Assembly: GCF_001612885.1 (NCBI RefSeq)
Contig: NZ_BDBH01000014.1
Location: forward strand, 62,001-126,000
Reading direction: 5' to 3'
Source: Nocardia harenae NBRC 108248
GTDB taxonomy: Bacteria > Actinomycetota > Actinomycetes > Mycobacteriales > Mycobacteriaceae
Length of the DNA: 64,000 bases
The first letter of the stretch is position 1; every line of letters starts with the position of its first letter. A model generated the notes under the pieces. That model saw only the letters and a list, made by a program, of their open reading frames with translations, ran no database searches and was not told the origin of the DNA. This document shows positions 9,102 to 19,016 of this stretch, in pieces. The translations under genes were made by a program, and so were the position numbers.

Positions 9102-9815
9102 ATGCGGCGATGGCCGAAAACTGTGACCGCTCACAACACCGAGCGCCCGGCCCGCCGCGGCCGCCCGCCGCAGACCCGGGAGCAGGCCGACGAGGTGCGC
9201 GCCCGGATCGTGGCGGCCACCGCCGACGTGTTCACCCGCACCGGTTCGCGCGGGCTCAGTGTCGCGCAGATCATCGACCAGGCCGGGCTGGCGCGCCCGA
9301 CCTTCTACCGCTATTTCGCCAACGCCGCCGAGCCGCTGCACGCGCTGCTCACCGTCTCCAACCGCGACCTGGTCGGCGGCATCCGCAGCGCGCTCGGCAC
9401 CGCCACCGGGCCGCTGCAGGGCGTCGAGCTCGGCATCCGGCTGATCGACGCCTACCTGGCCTGGGCGCGCGGCCACGGCACCATGCTGCGCCCGCTCTTC
9501 GCCGAGCTGCACGACCCGGGCTCGCCGGTCTCGGCGTATCGGGAGGAGGCGCTGGAGGACATTCGCGGCATCATCAGGGAGACCTTCCGCGTGCTCGGCC
9601 GCCGGGTGCCCGCCCCGCTGGACCTCGATGCCGCGCTGCACCACTGCGAGTACGTGGTCTACCGGGTCTCCGCGGCCGCCGCGCCCGGCTCCGAGCCGGA
9701 GCCCGCCGTGGTGGACGAGGCCCGGCTGACCATGATCCGGGTGCTGCTCACCACGCTCGGCACCCGCTCCGACATCGAGTACGCGCTGACGATTCCCGGG
9801 CTGCTGCGCGATTAG
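9102..9815 (+). CDS. TetR/AcrR family transcriptional regulator
   Basis: A 237-residue protein with an N-terminal TetR helix-turn-helix (about residues 28-75: ARIVAATADVFTRTGSRGLSVAQIIDQAGLARPTFYRYF in register) and a helical ligand-binding remainder. It is divergent from gabD2 and the SDR, so probably represses that operon and itself. The start may be ATG 9102 or GTG 9123; neither has a strong ribosome-binding site. Its stop overlaps the recD stop on the other strand by 4 bases. Confidence 0.88.
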   Translation: MRRWPKTVTAHNTERPARRGRPPQTREQADEVRARIVAATADVFTRTGSRGLSVAQIIDQAGLARPTFYRYFANAAEPLHALLTVSNRDLVGGIRSALGTATGPLQGVELGIRLIDAYLAWARGHGTMLRPLFAELHDPGSPVSAYREEALEDIRGIIRETFRVLGRRVPAPLDLDAALHHCEYVVYRVSAAAAPGSEPEPAVVDEARLTMIRVLLTTLGTRSDIEYALTIPGLLRD

Positions 9816-11872
9816 CCGGGGCGGGAGAGGCCGCTGGCGCGGAGCACGCGGCGGTCGATGCCGGCCCGGATGGCGGCCTCGGTGCCGATGACCCGGACGC
9901 GGCCGCGCGCCCTGGTGATGGCGGTGTAGAGGAGTTCCCTGGTGAGCAGGGTGGATTCGGGTTCGGGGAGCACCACGGAGACGGTGCCGTACTGGCTGCC
10001 CTGGCTGCGGTGGATGGTCATGGCGAAGACCGAGACGACCGCGGAGAAGCGGGTCGGGTGCACCAGGTACGGGGTGCTGCCGCGGTGCAGCGCGGCGCGC
10101 AGGGTGCCGTCCGGCAGCCGGACGATGACGCCGGTGTCGCCGTTGTAGATCCTGGCCTCGTGGTCGTTGGCGGTGACCAGCAGGGGCTGGCCGGGGTACC
10201 AGAGATTCTGCTGCGGGTCGGCGCCCGCGCCGCCGGCGGCGGCCCACTCGGCGGCGAGGCGGTCCCAGCGCTCGACGCCGAACGGGCCCTGGCGGTGCGC
10301 GCAGAGCAGACGGTGCGATTCCAGGGCGGCGAGGGCCAGCTCGGCGTCGCCGTCGACGGCCGCGGCGGTGACGGCGCGGGCGGCGGTGACCACGTCGGCG
10401 CGGACGGCGGCGACGTCGTCGGGGGCGCGCAGCTCGACGTCGTCGGCGCCGGAGGTGAGGAGGCGGAGGGCCTGGTCGGCGTCGCCCGCGCGCACCGCGA
10501 CCGCGAGTTCGGCGATGGTGCCGCCGAAGCGCCTGCCCCTGGTGAGGCGGACGATGCCGCCGTCGAGGCGGTCGAGTTCGCGCGGGGTGAGCGCCTCGGT
10601 GGATGACACGGCCGCGTCCGCGACCGGTGGACCCGGGGCCGGGTGCTCAGCGCCGGTGGCGTCCGGCGCCGGGTGCTCAGCGCCGGTGGCGTCCGGCGCC
10701 GGGTGCTCAGCGCCGGTGGCGTTCGCGGCCGAGTGCGGCTGGTCGGGCGCCGGCCCGGCGGTTGTCGCGGCGGCACCGGGGCCCCCGGCGAGAATCGCGG
10801 TGCCGGTGAGCTCGGCGAGGACCGGGTTTCCGGCGCCGCGGATCGGCCCCGCGACCAGGTCGGCGAGGACGGCCCCGGCGTCCACCGAGGCGAGCTGGTC
10901 CGGGTCGCCGACCAGGACCAGCCTGGTGTCCGGGCGCAGCGCGGCGAGCAGGCTGCTCATGAGCGTGGAGGAGACCATCGAGGTCTCGTCCACCACGATC
11001 ACGTCGTAGGGCAGCCGGTTGAACTCGTGGTGCTTGAAGCGGGTGGCCCGCCCGCGCTGCCAGCCGAGCAGCCGGTGCAGGGTGGCGGCGGTGAGCTCGG
11101 GGAGCCCGATCTCGGCGGCCTGCTCGCGCACCGCCTCCTGCAGCCGGGCCGCCGCCTTGCCGGTGGGCGCGGCCAGCGCGATCCGCAGCGCGGGCAGCTT
11201 GGGCCGCGCGGCGCGCTGCGCCACCAGCAGGGCGAGGATGCGGGCGATGGTGTGCGTCTTGCCGGTGCCCGGCCCGCCCGCGACCACGGTGGTCCAGCGG
11301 GTGGCGGCGACCGCGGCGGCGAGCCGCTGCCGATCCGTGGTGCCCGCGATCCCGGCGCCGAAGAGGCGGTCGAGTTCCCGGCGCACCAGCGCGGCGTCGA
11401 CCGGAGGGTGACCCGCGGCGCGCTCGGTGAGCACGCGCCGGATGATCTGCTCCTGCTTGTGATACCGGTCCAGGTAGAGCAGCGGGCCGCCATCGGGGCC
11501 GCCCTCGAGCAGGTAGAGCGGGCGCAGTGGCCCGGCGTCGCCGCCGCGGACCAGCGGGCTGGAGCGCAGCGCGGCGACCAGCGCCGCCGGCTCGGGCCAC
11601 GGCAGCCGGGCGGGGTCGAGGCCGGGGGCGGGCTCGCGGGTCTCGTCGGCGTCGACGCCGATCTCCGCGATCCGGTCCAGCTCCAGGCAGACCGAGCCGG
11701 AGCGCACCGCGCGCACCGCGAGCGCGGCGGCGAGCAGCACCTCCTCGCGGTCCTCCCGGCCGAGCCGGGCCAGCCGGGTGGCCACGTGCACGTCGGCGGC
11801 GGCCAGCACCCCGGCCTCGTTGAAGAGCCGGAGCAGCCCGGTGCCGCGCTGCGCGATCTGGATGGCGGTCAC
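9812..11872 (-). CDS. recD: Exodeoxyribonuclease V alpha subunit RecD
   Basis: A 686-residue SF1B helicase, the 5'-to-3' motor of RecBCD. It has an N-terminal RecBC-contact domain, Walker A AGGPGTGKTHTIARIL, Walker B VVDETSMVSS, GDPDQLASVDAGAVL, and the C-terminal FAMTIHRSQGSQY and LYTAITRAR motifs. GTG at 11870-11872 overlaps the recB stop as GTGA, which fixes the start and implies translational coupling. Between the GDPDQL motif and the C-terminal motifs is a low-complexity insert made of three ATGAEHPAPD repeats encoded by a 30-bp tandem repeat (10641-10730). It converges on the TetR gene. Confidence 0.93.
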   Translation of the reverse strand: MTAIQIAQRGTGLLRLFNEAGVLAAADVHVATRLARLGREDREEVLLAAALAVRAVRSGSVCLELDRIAEIGVDADETREPAPGLDPARLPWPEPAALVAALRSSPLVRGGDAGPLRPLYLLEGGPDGGPLLYLDRYHKQEQIIRRVLTERAAGHPPVDAALVRRELDRLFGAGIAGTTDRQRLAAAVAATRWTTVVAGGPGTGKTHTIARILALLVAQRAARPKLPALRIALAAPTGKAAARLQEAVREQAAEIGLPELTAATLHRLLGWQRGRATRFKHHEFNRLPYDVIVVDETSMVSSTLMSSLLAALRPDTRLVLVGDPDQLASVDAGAVLADLVAGPIRGAGNPVLAELTGTAILAGGPGAAATTAGPAPDQPHSAANATGAEHPAPDATGAEHPAPDATGAEHPAPGPPVADAAVSSTEALTPRELDRLDGGIVRLTRGRRFGGTIAELAVAVRAGDADQALRLLTSGADDVELRAPDDVAAVRADVVTAARAVTAAAVDGDAELALAALESHRLLCAHRQGPFGVERWDRLAAEWAAAGGAGADPQQNLWYPGQPLLVTANDHEARIYNGDTGVIVRLPDGTLRAALHRGSTPYLVHPTRFSAVVSVFAMTIHRSQGSQYGTVSVVLPEPESTLLTRELLYTAITRARGRVRVIGTEAAIRAGIDRRVLRASGLSRPG
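10641..10730. repeat. 30-bp tandem repeat inside recD, three copies
   Basis: Units at 10641-10670, 10671-10700 and 10701-10730 begin GGGTGCTCAGCGCCGGTGGC. The first two are identical and the third diverges in its last 10 bases. Each encodes ten residues (ATGAEHPAPD) in a Pro/Ala-rich linker, so copy-number changes keep the frame. Confidence 0.92.
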
Positions 11873-14800
11873 CGCTGCCCCGCCAGCAGGTCGGAGAGCT
11901 CGGTGACCAGCGCGGCGGGCGGCGTCCAGGCGAAGATGCCCGCACCGCCGGGGGTCTCCGGCCCGATCATGCCGCGCACGAACAGGTACCTGACCCCGCC
12001 GAGGTGCCGCTCCGGGTCGTACCCGGGCAGCCGCCAGCGCAGGAAGCGGTGTAGCGCGACGGCGTAGAGCACGGCCTGCAGCGGGTAGTGCGAGCGGATC
12101 ATCTCGGCGGCCATCCGCTCCGGGGTGTAGTGCGCGACGGTGAGGTCGCCGAGCCCGAGCCGGTTGGTCTTGTAGTCGACGACGACGAAGCGCGGGCCGG
12201 GCAGCCGCAGCACGGCGTCGATGCTGCCGGTCAGGTAGCCGCGCAGCGCGCCGCCGTCCAGGTGCGCCAGCTGCGCGGGGTATCCGGCCAGCGCGTCGTC
12301 GGCCGGGAGGTGCCGCTCGAGCAGCGCGGCGATGGCGGGCAGCGAGGCGGCGGCGGTCGCCGGGCGCTCGCCGCCTGCCAGCGGCAGCTCGAAGTCCAGC
12401 TCGCTCAACCGATCCGGGGACGGGATCTCGGCCAGGGTGCGGCCGAGCCCGAGCGGGGTGTGCAGCACCGCGAGCAGCGCCGCCGCCAGCACCTCGGGGT
12501 CGGCGGCGGAGGCGGCGGCGTGCACGGCGTCGCGGCAGCGGGCGCGCACCTCGGCGGCGAGATCGGCGGCGTCGGTGTCGACCAGCTCGAGCACGCCGTG
12601 CACCAGGGTGCCGAACTCGGCGCCGTAGGGCAGCGCGTTCATGAGCGAGGGCGGGGCGGCCGGGGCGGGCGGCTCCGCCGGGTCGAGGACCTGGATGCCG
12701 ACCGGCTCGTCCGGGCGGGCGCGGTCGTTCTCCGGCTCGGTCTCGGCAGCGGCCTCGTGCGCCCCCGCGGTGAGCGCGGAGTACGAGGTGCGGCGCCACT
12801 GGTGGTCGAGCGCGCGCCGGAAGGTCGCGGCGGCCAGCGGGCCGGTCTGCGGCTCGACGTGCAGGCGGTGCGGCTCGGCGGGGGCGGCGCCGTCCGGGGC
12901 GGAGACCGCGATGGCGCCGTCGGCGGGGGCGGCCCACGCGGTGAGCGCGGCCAGCGCGGCGGCGTCGGCCGGGACGGGGGCGCGGGCGGGCACCTCGGGG
13001 CCGCGGTCGGGGCGGCCGAGCGTCATCCGGTGCAGCGGGGCGCTCTCGGTGCCCCACGCCGGGGCCCACCAGGCGACGACCTGGCACATGGCGCGGGTCA
13101 GCGCGACGTAGAGCAGCCGCAGCTCCTCCCCCGCCTCCTCGGCCTCGGCCCTGCGCCTGGTCTCGGCGGCGCCGGGGATGTCGGGGCCGCCGACGTCGAG
13201 CACCCGGGTCCGGCCGTCGTGGTAGAGCTGGGTGGCCGGCTTGGGGTTGCGCGCGCTGTCCCAGGCGAAGGGCAGGTAGACGATCGGGAACTCCAGCCCC
13301 TTGCTGGCGTGCACGGTGGCGATCTGCACGGCGGCGGAGTCACGATCCAGCCTGCGGCTGCGGTCGGCGACGCTGCCGGAGGCCGGGTCGCGCACCCGGT
13401 CGCCGAGCCAGCGGGTGAGCGCGGTGAGCCCGAGGCCGTCGGTGAGCGCCACCTGGTCCAGCAGCTGGGCGAGGTGGCGCAGGTCGGTGAGCTCGCGCTC
13501 GCCGTTGCGCAGCCCGAGCAGGCGGGGCGCCAGCTCGGTCGCGGCGGCGAGCCGCTCGAAGACCGCCGCGAACCCGGCCCGGCCGAAGAGCCGCGCCGAT
13601 TCGCGCAGCAGCGTGCTGATCCGGCCGGTGAGCTCGGCGCCGCCGCGGTCGAGTTCGGCGGCGTCCACCCCGAGCAGCGGGGTGCAGGCGGCCAGCCGCA
13701 CCCGGTCGGAGCGGTGCGGCTGCTCCAGCGCGCGCAGCACCCAGAGCCAGTGCGTGGCCGACGGGGTGCCGAAGACGCTGGTGCCGCCTGCCAGTACCGC
13801 CGCCACCCCGACCCGGTCCAGCGCGGCGCGCACCACCTCGAGCTGCGACCTGGTGCGCACCAGCACCGCGATATCGCCGGGGCCGAGATCGCGCGGCGCC
13901 CCGGCCCGGTCCCGCAGCCGGACCCCGGACTCCAGCAGCCCGACCACGTCGTCGGCCAGGTCCGCCGCGGCCCGCTCGCGCACCCGGCCGATCTGCGGGA
14001 ACCCCGACGAGCCGAGCGGCCCGGCGCCGGTGCGCGGCAGGCAGCGCAGCCGCAGCGGCACGATCCGCTCGTCCGGCCCGGTGAGCCTGCTCCACTCCCT
14101 GGTCGGCTCGACCCCGGCGACGGTGATCGCCGGATGGCCGAGCGCGGCGCCGCCCTGCAGGTGCGCGAGCGCGCGCAGCAGCCCGGCGTCGCTGCGCCGG
14201 TTGTGCGTGAGCTCGTGCCTGGCGTCGGCGACCGCGACGGCGTCCAGGTAGCTGAGCACCTCGGCGCCGCGGAAGGCGTAGATGGCCTGCTTGGGGTCGC
14301 CGACCAGCACCAGCGTCGATGCGCCGTGGAAGGCGAGCCGCAGGATCTCCCACTGCAGCGGGTCGGTGTCCTGGAACTCGTCCACCAGCGCCACCGGGAA
14401 GCGCTCGCGCACCCTGGCCCGCGCACCCGGGCCGTGCACCGGGTCGGCGAGCACGTCGTGCAGCACCACGAGCAGGTCGTCGAAGTCGCGCAGGCCGAGC
14501 AGCCGCTTGCGGCGCTCGGTCTCGGCGCGCACGGCGGTGGCGAAGGCGACCCGCTCGCCACCCTCGCCGTCCTGGTCGGGGGCGAGGGTGGCGTGCCGGT
14601 CGTGCACCGCGGCAAGGGCCAGCGCGCGGGCGGCCTTCGGCGGGAAGGGCGGCTCGGTGCGGGCGTAGCGGGCGAGGTAGAGGTCGTCGGCGACGGTCTG
14701 CACCACGTCGTCCACGTTCTCCACCAGCCTGGTGCCCGGATCGTCGTCCCCGGCCAGGCCGAGTTCGTCCAGCATGCGCTGGCAGAAGCTGTGCGTGGTG

Positions 14801-15207
14801 GCGATGGTGCCCGCGTCGAACTCGGCGAGCGCGGCGAGCAGCCGCTGCCTGCGCAGCGCGGGCTCGGTGCCTGCGAGCGCGCGCACCAGCTCGTCGTCGT
14901 GCGCGGCCGCGCGCTCCGGCTCGGCCAGCGCGGCGGCGACCGCGACGAAACGCTCCCGGGTGCGTTCGCGCAGCTCCTGGGTTGCGGCCCGGCTGAAGGT
15001 GACGAGCAGCAGGTCGGAGACGGCGATCCCGGCCTCGGCGACGTAGCGCACCGCGAGCCCGACGATGGCGTGCGTCTTGCCGGTGCCCGCGCTCGCCTCC
15101 AGCACCGTGGTGCCGGTGGGCAGCGGGCCCGCGGGGTCGAAGGCCGCGGGGGCCGGAGGCGCGACGGTCGCGACGTCGCCGGGCGCCCCGGCTCCGGCCC
15201 CGCTCAC
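11869..15207 (-). CDS. recB: Exodeoxyribonuclease V beta subunit RecB
   Basis: The 1112-residue protein joins an SF1A UvrD-like helicase to a C-terminal RecB nuclease. Visible motifs are Walker A LEASAGTGKTHAIV near residue 37, VDEFQDTDPLQWEIL, LVGDPKQAIYAFRGAE, ATVHASKGLEFPIVYLP, LLYVALTRA, and the nuclease signature GSIDAVLRL followed by VVVDYKTNRLG. GTG at 15205-15207 overlaps the recC stop as GTGA. With recC and recD it makes the RecBCD end-resection complex for double-strand breaks. Length is close to other actinobacterial RecB. Confidence 0.94.
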   Translation of the reverse strand: MSGAGAGAPGDVATVAPPAPAAFDPAGPLPTGTTVLEASAGTGKTHAIVGLAVRYVAEAGIAVSDLLLVTFSRAATQELRERTRERFVAVAAALAEPERAAAHDDELVRALAGTEPALRRQRLLAALAEFDAGTIATTHSFCQRMLDELGLAGDDDPGTRLVENVDDVVQTVADDLYLARYARTEPPFPPKAARALALAAVHDRHATLAPDQDGEGGERVAFATAVRAETERRKRLLGLRDFDDLLVVLHDVLADPVHGPGARARVRERFPVALVDEFQDTDPLQWEILRLAFHGASTLVLVGDPKQAIYAFRGAEVLSYLDAVAVADARHELTHNRRSDAGLLRALAHLQGGAALGHPAITVAGVEPTREWSRLTGPDERIVPLRLRCLPRTGAGPLGSSGFPQIGRVRERAAADLADDVVGLLESGVRLRDRAGAPRDLGPGDIAVLVRTRSQLEVVRAALDRVGVAAVLAGGTSVFGTPSATHWLWVLRALEQPHRSDRVRLAACTPLLGVDAAELDRGGAELTGRISTLLRESARLFGRAGFAAVFERLAAATELAPRLLGLRNGERELTDLRHLAQLLDQVALTDGLGLTALTRWLGDRVRDPASGSVADRSRRLDRDSAAVQIATVHASKGLEFPIVYLPFAWDSARNPKPATQLYHDGRTRVLDVGGPDIPGAAETRRRAEAEEAGEELRLLYVALTRAMCQVVAWWAPAWGTESAPLHRMTLGRPDRGPEVPARAPVPADAAALAALTAWAAPADGAIAVSAPDGAAPAEPHRLHVEPQTGPLAAATFRRALDHQWRRTSYSALTAGAHEAAAETEPENDRARPDEPVGIQVLDPAEPPAPAAPPSLMNALPYGAEFGTLVHGVLELVDTDAADLAAEVRARCRDAVHAAASAADPEVLAAALLAVLHTPLGLGRTLAEIPSPDRLSELDFELPLAGGERPATAAASLPAIAALLERHLPADDALAGYPAQLAHLDGGALRGYLTGSIDAVLRLPGPRFVVVDYKTNRLGLGDLTVAHYTPERMAAEMIRSHYPLQAVLYAVALHRFLRWRLPGYDPERHLGGVRYLFVRGMIGPETPGGAGIFAWTPPAALVTELSDLLAGQR

Positions 15208-18200
15208 GGCCGCCCCTGCTGCTCGGCCCGGAGCAGCGGTTCCCAGAGCCGCCTGGCCAGCGCACCGAAGCGGGTCGGCTCGCCCGCGCCGCCCTGCGGC
15301 GCGGGGGTGGCGAGCAGTGCCGCGAGGGTGACCTGCTCACCCCAGACGTACCGCAGGTACCGGTCCCTGTTGTCGCCGTAGTCCCCGTCGAAATCCTGCA
15401 GGGCCGCGTATTCCGCGTCCTCCCTGCGGTTTCCGAGCATGCGGCTCTGCGCGTAGGCGGCGGTGGCGGTGGGGGCGACGGGGAGCGGCTCGCAGAGCCC
15501 GGCGTCCCGCATGGCGACCAGGGTGCGCAGCGCGGCGAGCGCGGCGGGCGGTTCCGGCGCGGTGAGCTCACTGCGCCAGGCCGGGATGCGGAATTTCCCG
15601 CGCCCGATGGTGAGCGCCTGCCAGGAGCGGTCCTCGGTGCAGGTGAGCGCGAGCAGCGCGACCCAGGCCGCGATCCGGTGCTTGGCCGCGACCCGGGAGA
15701 AGGTGGTGCGCACCAGCCGGTCGCCGTGCACCTCCGGCACGGTGCCGGTGAGCCTGCGGCCATTGCCCAGGTCGAGCGCGATATCCACCGCGCGGCCGGG
15801 GATCTCGTAGTGCGGCTGCGCGGTGCGGACCAGGGTCTCGACGGTGCGTTCCACCTCGTCGAGCACGGCGGCGCCGAAGGCGAAGGGCGGCAGCCCGCCG
15901 CGGCGCCACTCGGCGGCGCGCAGGGTCTCCGGGTCGGCGCCGGTGAGCCGGGCGGCGAGCAGCCGCTCGCCGAGGTCCCACTTGGCGAGGCCGTCCAGCT
16001 CCACCGGGAGCCGGTCGTCGATCTCCTCCTCGTGATCGGGGACGCGCAGCCCGAGCCGCTGGCCGAGGAAGGCGCGCACCGGGTGCTCGACGAAGGCGAC
16101 GAGGTCGGCGAGTTCGACGTCACCGGGCTCCGGCCGGGGCAACGGCTCGCCCAGGAAGGCCGGGCGCGGGCGCGGGGGCTCGGCGGCCGCCCGCGCACCC
16201 GCCAGCGCGACCGGGTCGAAGCCGAAGGGGTTCTCCGGTGCGAAGTTCCTGCGGTCGAAGTTCTGCAGCGGGTGCCGGACGACGAACCGGTCCGTGCCCG
16301 CGTGCGCGCGCAGGGCGTCGAGCAGCTCGGCGACCGGGACGGCGGGCGGGCGGTGCGCGCCGGTCACCGGGTCGGCACCGGTGTAGCAGACCAGCAGCCG
16401 CTCGCCCGCGGCGAGCACCGCGTCCAGCAGCAGCTGGCGGTCCTCGCCGCGCGGCTCCCGCTCGCCCACCTGCGGATCGCGGGCGAGCACGTCGTCGCCG
16501 TCGGTGCCGCCCGCGCGCGGGAAGACCTCGTCGTCCAGGCCGAGCAGCACCACCACCCGGTGCGGCACCGAGCGCATGGGCACCAGGGTGCAGACGGTGA
16601 GCTCGCCGGTGCGGAAGTTGGCCCTGGTCGGGGCGGTGCCGAGCCGTCCGGCGAGCACCGTCACCACATCCGCGAGCCGCAGCGCGACCGCGCCCGCGTG
16701 CTCGGTGGCGGCGGCGAGCTCGGTGCGCGCCTCGGTGCGCTGCCAGGCCAGGTGCTCGGGGACGTCGCAGAGCAGGTCGAGCGCGCGGATCAGCACCGCG
16801 CTCCACTCCGGGGCCGGGCGCGGGCCGCGCAGTTCGCGCAGGCAGACGGCGAGGCGGTCGACGAACTCGGCGAAGCGGCCGGCCAGGTCGACGTCGTTGC
16901 TGTCGACGTCGTCCAGCGGGAGCGCGAGATCCAGCCAGTCGCCGTCGGTCTCGGCGGCGGTGACGCCGAGCAGGATCCGATCCACCGCGCTGTTCAGTGT
17001 GTTCTGCGCAAAATCGGCGAGGCCGTAGGCCTGGCGCTGGCGCTGCCCGATGCCCCAGCGGGCGCCGGAGTCGGCGGCCCAGCCGCGCAGCCGCTCCAGT
17101 TCGTCGTCGTCGAAACCGCAGCGGCGGCGGACGGTCTCGGCCGCCGCCAGGTCGAGCACCTGGGTGACCGTGACCCGGCCGTCGGCCAGCTCGAGCAGGG
17201 TGGCGACCACGGTGAGCAGCGGGTTGGTGACGGCGCGGCCGCGGTCGGCGAGCCGGACCCGGAGCCGGTGGCCGGGGTGCGCGTGCTCGTCCGGCGCGTC
17301 GGCGCTGCCGCGGGAGCCGAAGGCGGCGCGGATCAGCGGGGCGAAGGTCTCCACGTCCGGGCACATGACCAGGACGTCCCGCGGTTCCAGGGTGGGGTCG
17401 GCGGCGAAGAGGGTGAGCAGTGCGTCGCGGAGGACCTCGACCTGGCGGGGGCGGCCGTGGCAGAGGTGGATGCGGACGCTGCCGTCGTCCGCGAGGGCCG
17501 GGTCGGGGGCCGGGGGCCAGGTGTCCTCGCGGACGGCCTGCTGGAGGGTGGCGAGCAGGGTTCGCGGGGCGATGGCTCCGGATTCGTGGTGCTCATCGAT
17601 CACCTCCGCTTCGCAGCCGGCCAGCCGCTGCTGGAGTTCGCGGATGTCGCGCCCGAGGCCGGCGAGCAGCGGGTTGCGGACGAGACGGACGGTGGTGTCG
17701 GCGCTGCGGAGCAGGGTGGGTGGGTGCGTGGCGAGGCGGTCCCAGAGCGCGGGGCTGGGGTGGGTGAGCCAGAGGTGCAGGTCGCGGTGGGCGGCGAGGG
17801 CGGAGAGGACGGCGCGCTGGTCGGCGGGGAGGCGGGTCGGGCCGAAGAGCGAGAGGCGTTGCGGCAGTGCGGTGCTCGCCGGGTCGGCGCGCAGCCGGGC
17901 GCAGGCGTCGGCCAGCCGCTCGGCAGGCCCCGGCACCCCGATGGCGGCGCGCAGCTCGCGCCAGAGCGCGGGCTGCCAGCCCAGGTCGGCGGGGAGCGGG
18001 CGCCCGGCGCCGTCGGTATCCGCGCCCGCCGCCCAGGCCAGGATCAGCTCCGGCCGCTGCGCCGCGTAACTCTCGAAGAGCGCCGCCAGCCGGACGGCGG
18101 TGGCGTAGCGCCGCCCTGCCCGCTCCTCCGCGCCGAGATGCCTGGTCAGCACGGTGGCCCAGGGCTCGCCGAGCACCCCGTCGAGCACCCGGAGCAGCGC

Positions 18201-18488
18201 CCAGACCACCCGGTCCCGCTCCCACGGGTCGTCCCCCGCCGCCAGGCACTCCGCGACCAGCGCGGCGGGCGAGGGAAAGCGCACCGCGGCGGCGATCCCG
18301 TCCGCGGCGCCCGGCCCCGAGGTGCCGAGCACCCCGGCCAGCCGCTGGGTCAGCCAGCGCTCGATTCCCTTGGCGGGCACCGCCACCACCTCGGCGGCGA
18401 ACGGGTCGGCGGGCGGGGTGGCCAGCTGCCGCGCCAGCGCGTCCGCCAGGGTGTCGGCGCGCTCGGCACGATGGATGTGCAGCGGCAT
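15204..18488 (-). CDS. recC: Exodeoxyribonuclease V gamma subunit RecC
   Basis: The 1094-residue protein is first in the recCBD operon. RecC is an inactivated helicase-nuclease fold that splits the DNA duplex and recognises Chi. Family-like stretches include the N-terminal VVAVPAKGIERWLTQRLA, CHGRPRQVEVLRDALL, RDVLVMCPDVETFAPLIRAAFG, and VVLLGLDDEVFPR. The ATG at 18486-18488 begins MPLHIHRAERADTLADALARQL. No helicase Walker motif is expected or seen. Confidence 0.93.
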   Translation of the reverse strand: MPLHIHRAERADTLADALARQLATPPADPFAAEVVAVPAKGIERWLTQRLAGVLGTSGPGAADGIAAAVRFPSPAALVAECLAAGDDPWERDRVVWALLRVLDGVLGEPWATVLTRHLGAEERAGRRYATAVRLAALFESYAAQRPELILAWAAGADTDGAGRPLPADLGWQPALWRELRAAIGVPGPAERLADACARLRADPASTALPQRLSLFGPTRLPADQRAVLSALAAHRDLHLWLTHPSPALWDRLATHPPTLLRSADTTVRLVRNPLLAGLGRDIRELQQRLAGCEAEVIDEHHESGAIAPRTLLATLQQAVREDTWPPAPDPALADDGSVRIHLCHGRPRQVEVLRDALLTLFAADPTLEPRDVLVMCPDVETFAPLIRAAFGSRGSADAPDEHAHPGHRLRVRLADRGRAVTNPLLTVVATLLELADGRVTVTQVLDLAAAETVRRRCGFDDDELERLRGWAADSGARWGIGQRQRQAYGLADFAQNTLNSAVDRILLGVTAAETDGDWLDLALPLDDVDSNDVDLAGRFAEFVDRLAVCLRELRGPRPAPEWSAVLIRALDLLCDVPEHLAWQRTEARTELAAATEHAGAVALRLADVVTVLAGRLGTAPTRANFRTGELTVCTLVPMRSVPHRVVVLLGLDDEVFPRAGGTDGDDVLARDPQVGEREPRGEDRQLLLDAVLAAGERLLVCYTGADPVTGAHRPPAVPVAELLDALRAHAGTDRFVVRHPLQNFDRRNFAPENPFGFDPVALAGARAAAEPPRPRPAFLGEPLPRPEPGDVELADLVAFVEHPVRAFLGQRLGLRVPDHEEEIDDRLPVELDGLAKWDLGERLLAARLTGADPETLRAAEWRRGGLPPFAFGAAVLDEVERTVETLVRTAQPHYEIPGRAVDIALDLGNGRRLTGTVPEVHGDRLVRTTFSRVAAKHRIAAWVALLALTCTEDRSWQALTIGRGKFRIPAWRSELTAPEPPAALAALRTLVAMRDAGLCEPLPVAPTATAAYAQSRMLGNRREDAEYAALQDFDGDYGDNRDRYLRYVWGEQVTLAALLATPAPQGGAGEPTRFGALARRLWEPLLRAEQQGRP

Positions 18489-18734
18489 GCCACCCCTTCG
18501 ACGATCGTGCGTTCCGCAACGGTTATACGCCCGGCGGTTGCCGGTGGCCCCGGCGACCCGCTGGGATCACCCATAACCACCCACACCACGTGATCTGCAC
18601 CACAATCCGGCGCGTCGGTCGAGGTGTCGCGCGGCCGGGGTGGCCCCCTGTGCCACAGTGCTGCGTCGAGGGAGGAGCGGCACCGTCCGGGGGGATGCAC
18701 AGGGCTTGTATCTCGAAAGGCTGGTCTCGCGCTC

Positions 18735-18941
18735 ATGGTTGCGCTGGTGGTTCCCCTGCTTCCGAAAGGCGGCTTCACCGTCCGCCGCGTCGGCGAGCGG
18801 TGGGAGTTGGTGAACTCACGGCATTTCGGGCGCGGCGTCGTGCTGCACGCGTGGCCGCGGGATCGGCACGGCGAGGCTTTCGAGCACTGCTACCGGCTGA
18901 ACGGGCGAACCGTCGAGGAACTGCGCGCCGCCTTCCGTTGA
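18735..18941 (+). CDS. Small uncharacterised protein, 68 residues
   Basis: Not recognised. The short basic protein (MVALVVPLLPKGGFTVRRV, then WELVNSRHFGRGVVLHAWPRD) has a tryptophan/arginine-rich middle and no signal peptide. A longer frame is open from 18624, but ATG 18735 follows a GAAAGG element about 14 bases upstream and gives a start consistent with the codon bias. It stands alone between recC, which is divergent, and the serine hydrolase. About 245 bases upstream, 18489-18734, hold no other gene. Confidence 0.6.
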   Translation: MVALVVPLLPKGGFTVRRVGERWELVNSRHFGRGVVLHAWPRDRHGEAFEHCYRLNGRTVEELRAAFR

Positions 18942-19016
18942 AACCGCAGCGCCGCAACGGGTTACGCGCACATACCGACCGGTAGCCGGAGCGGGACGTG
19001 CATTCGCGACGACGAT

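Noticed and set aside
9812..13087. A 1091-residue open frame extending recD upstream
   Set aside because: The N-terminal 400 residues are an Arg/Pro-rich shadow of recB. RecD begins at GTG 11872, overlapping the recB stop.
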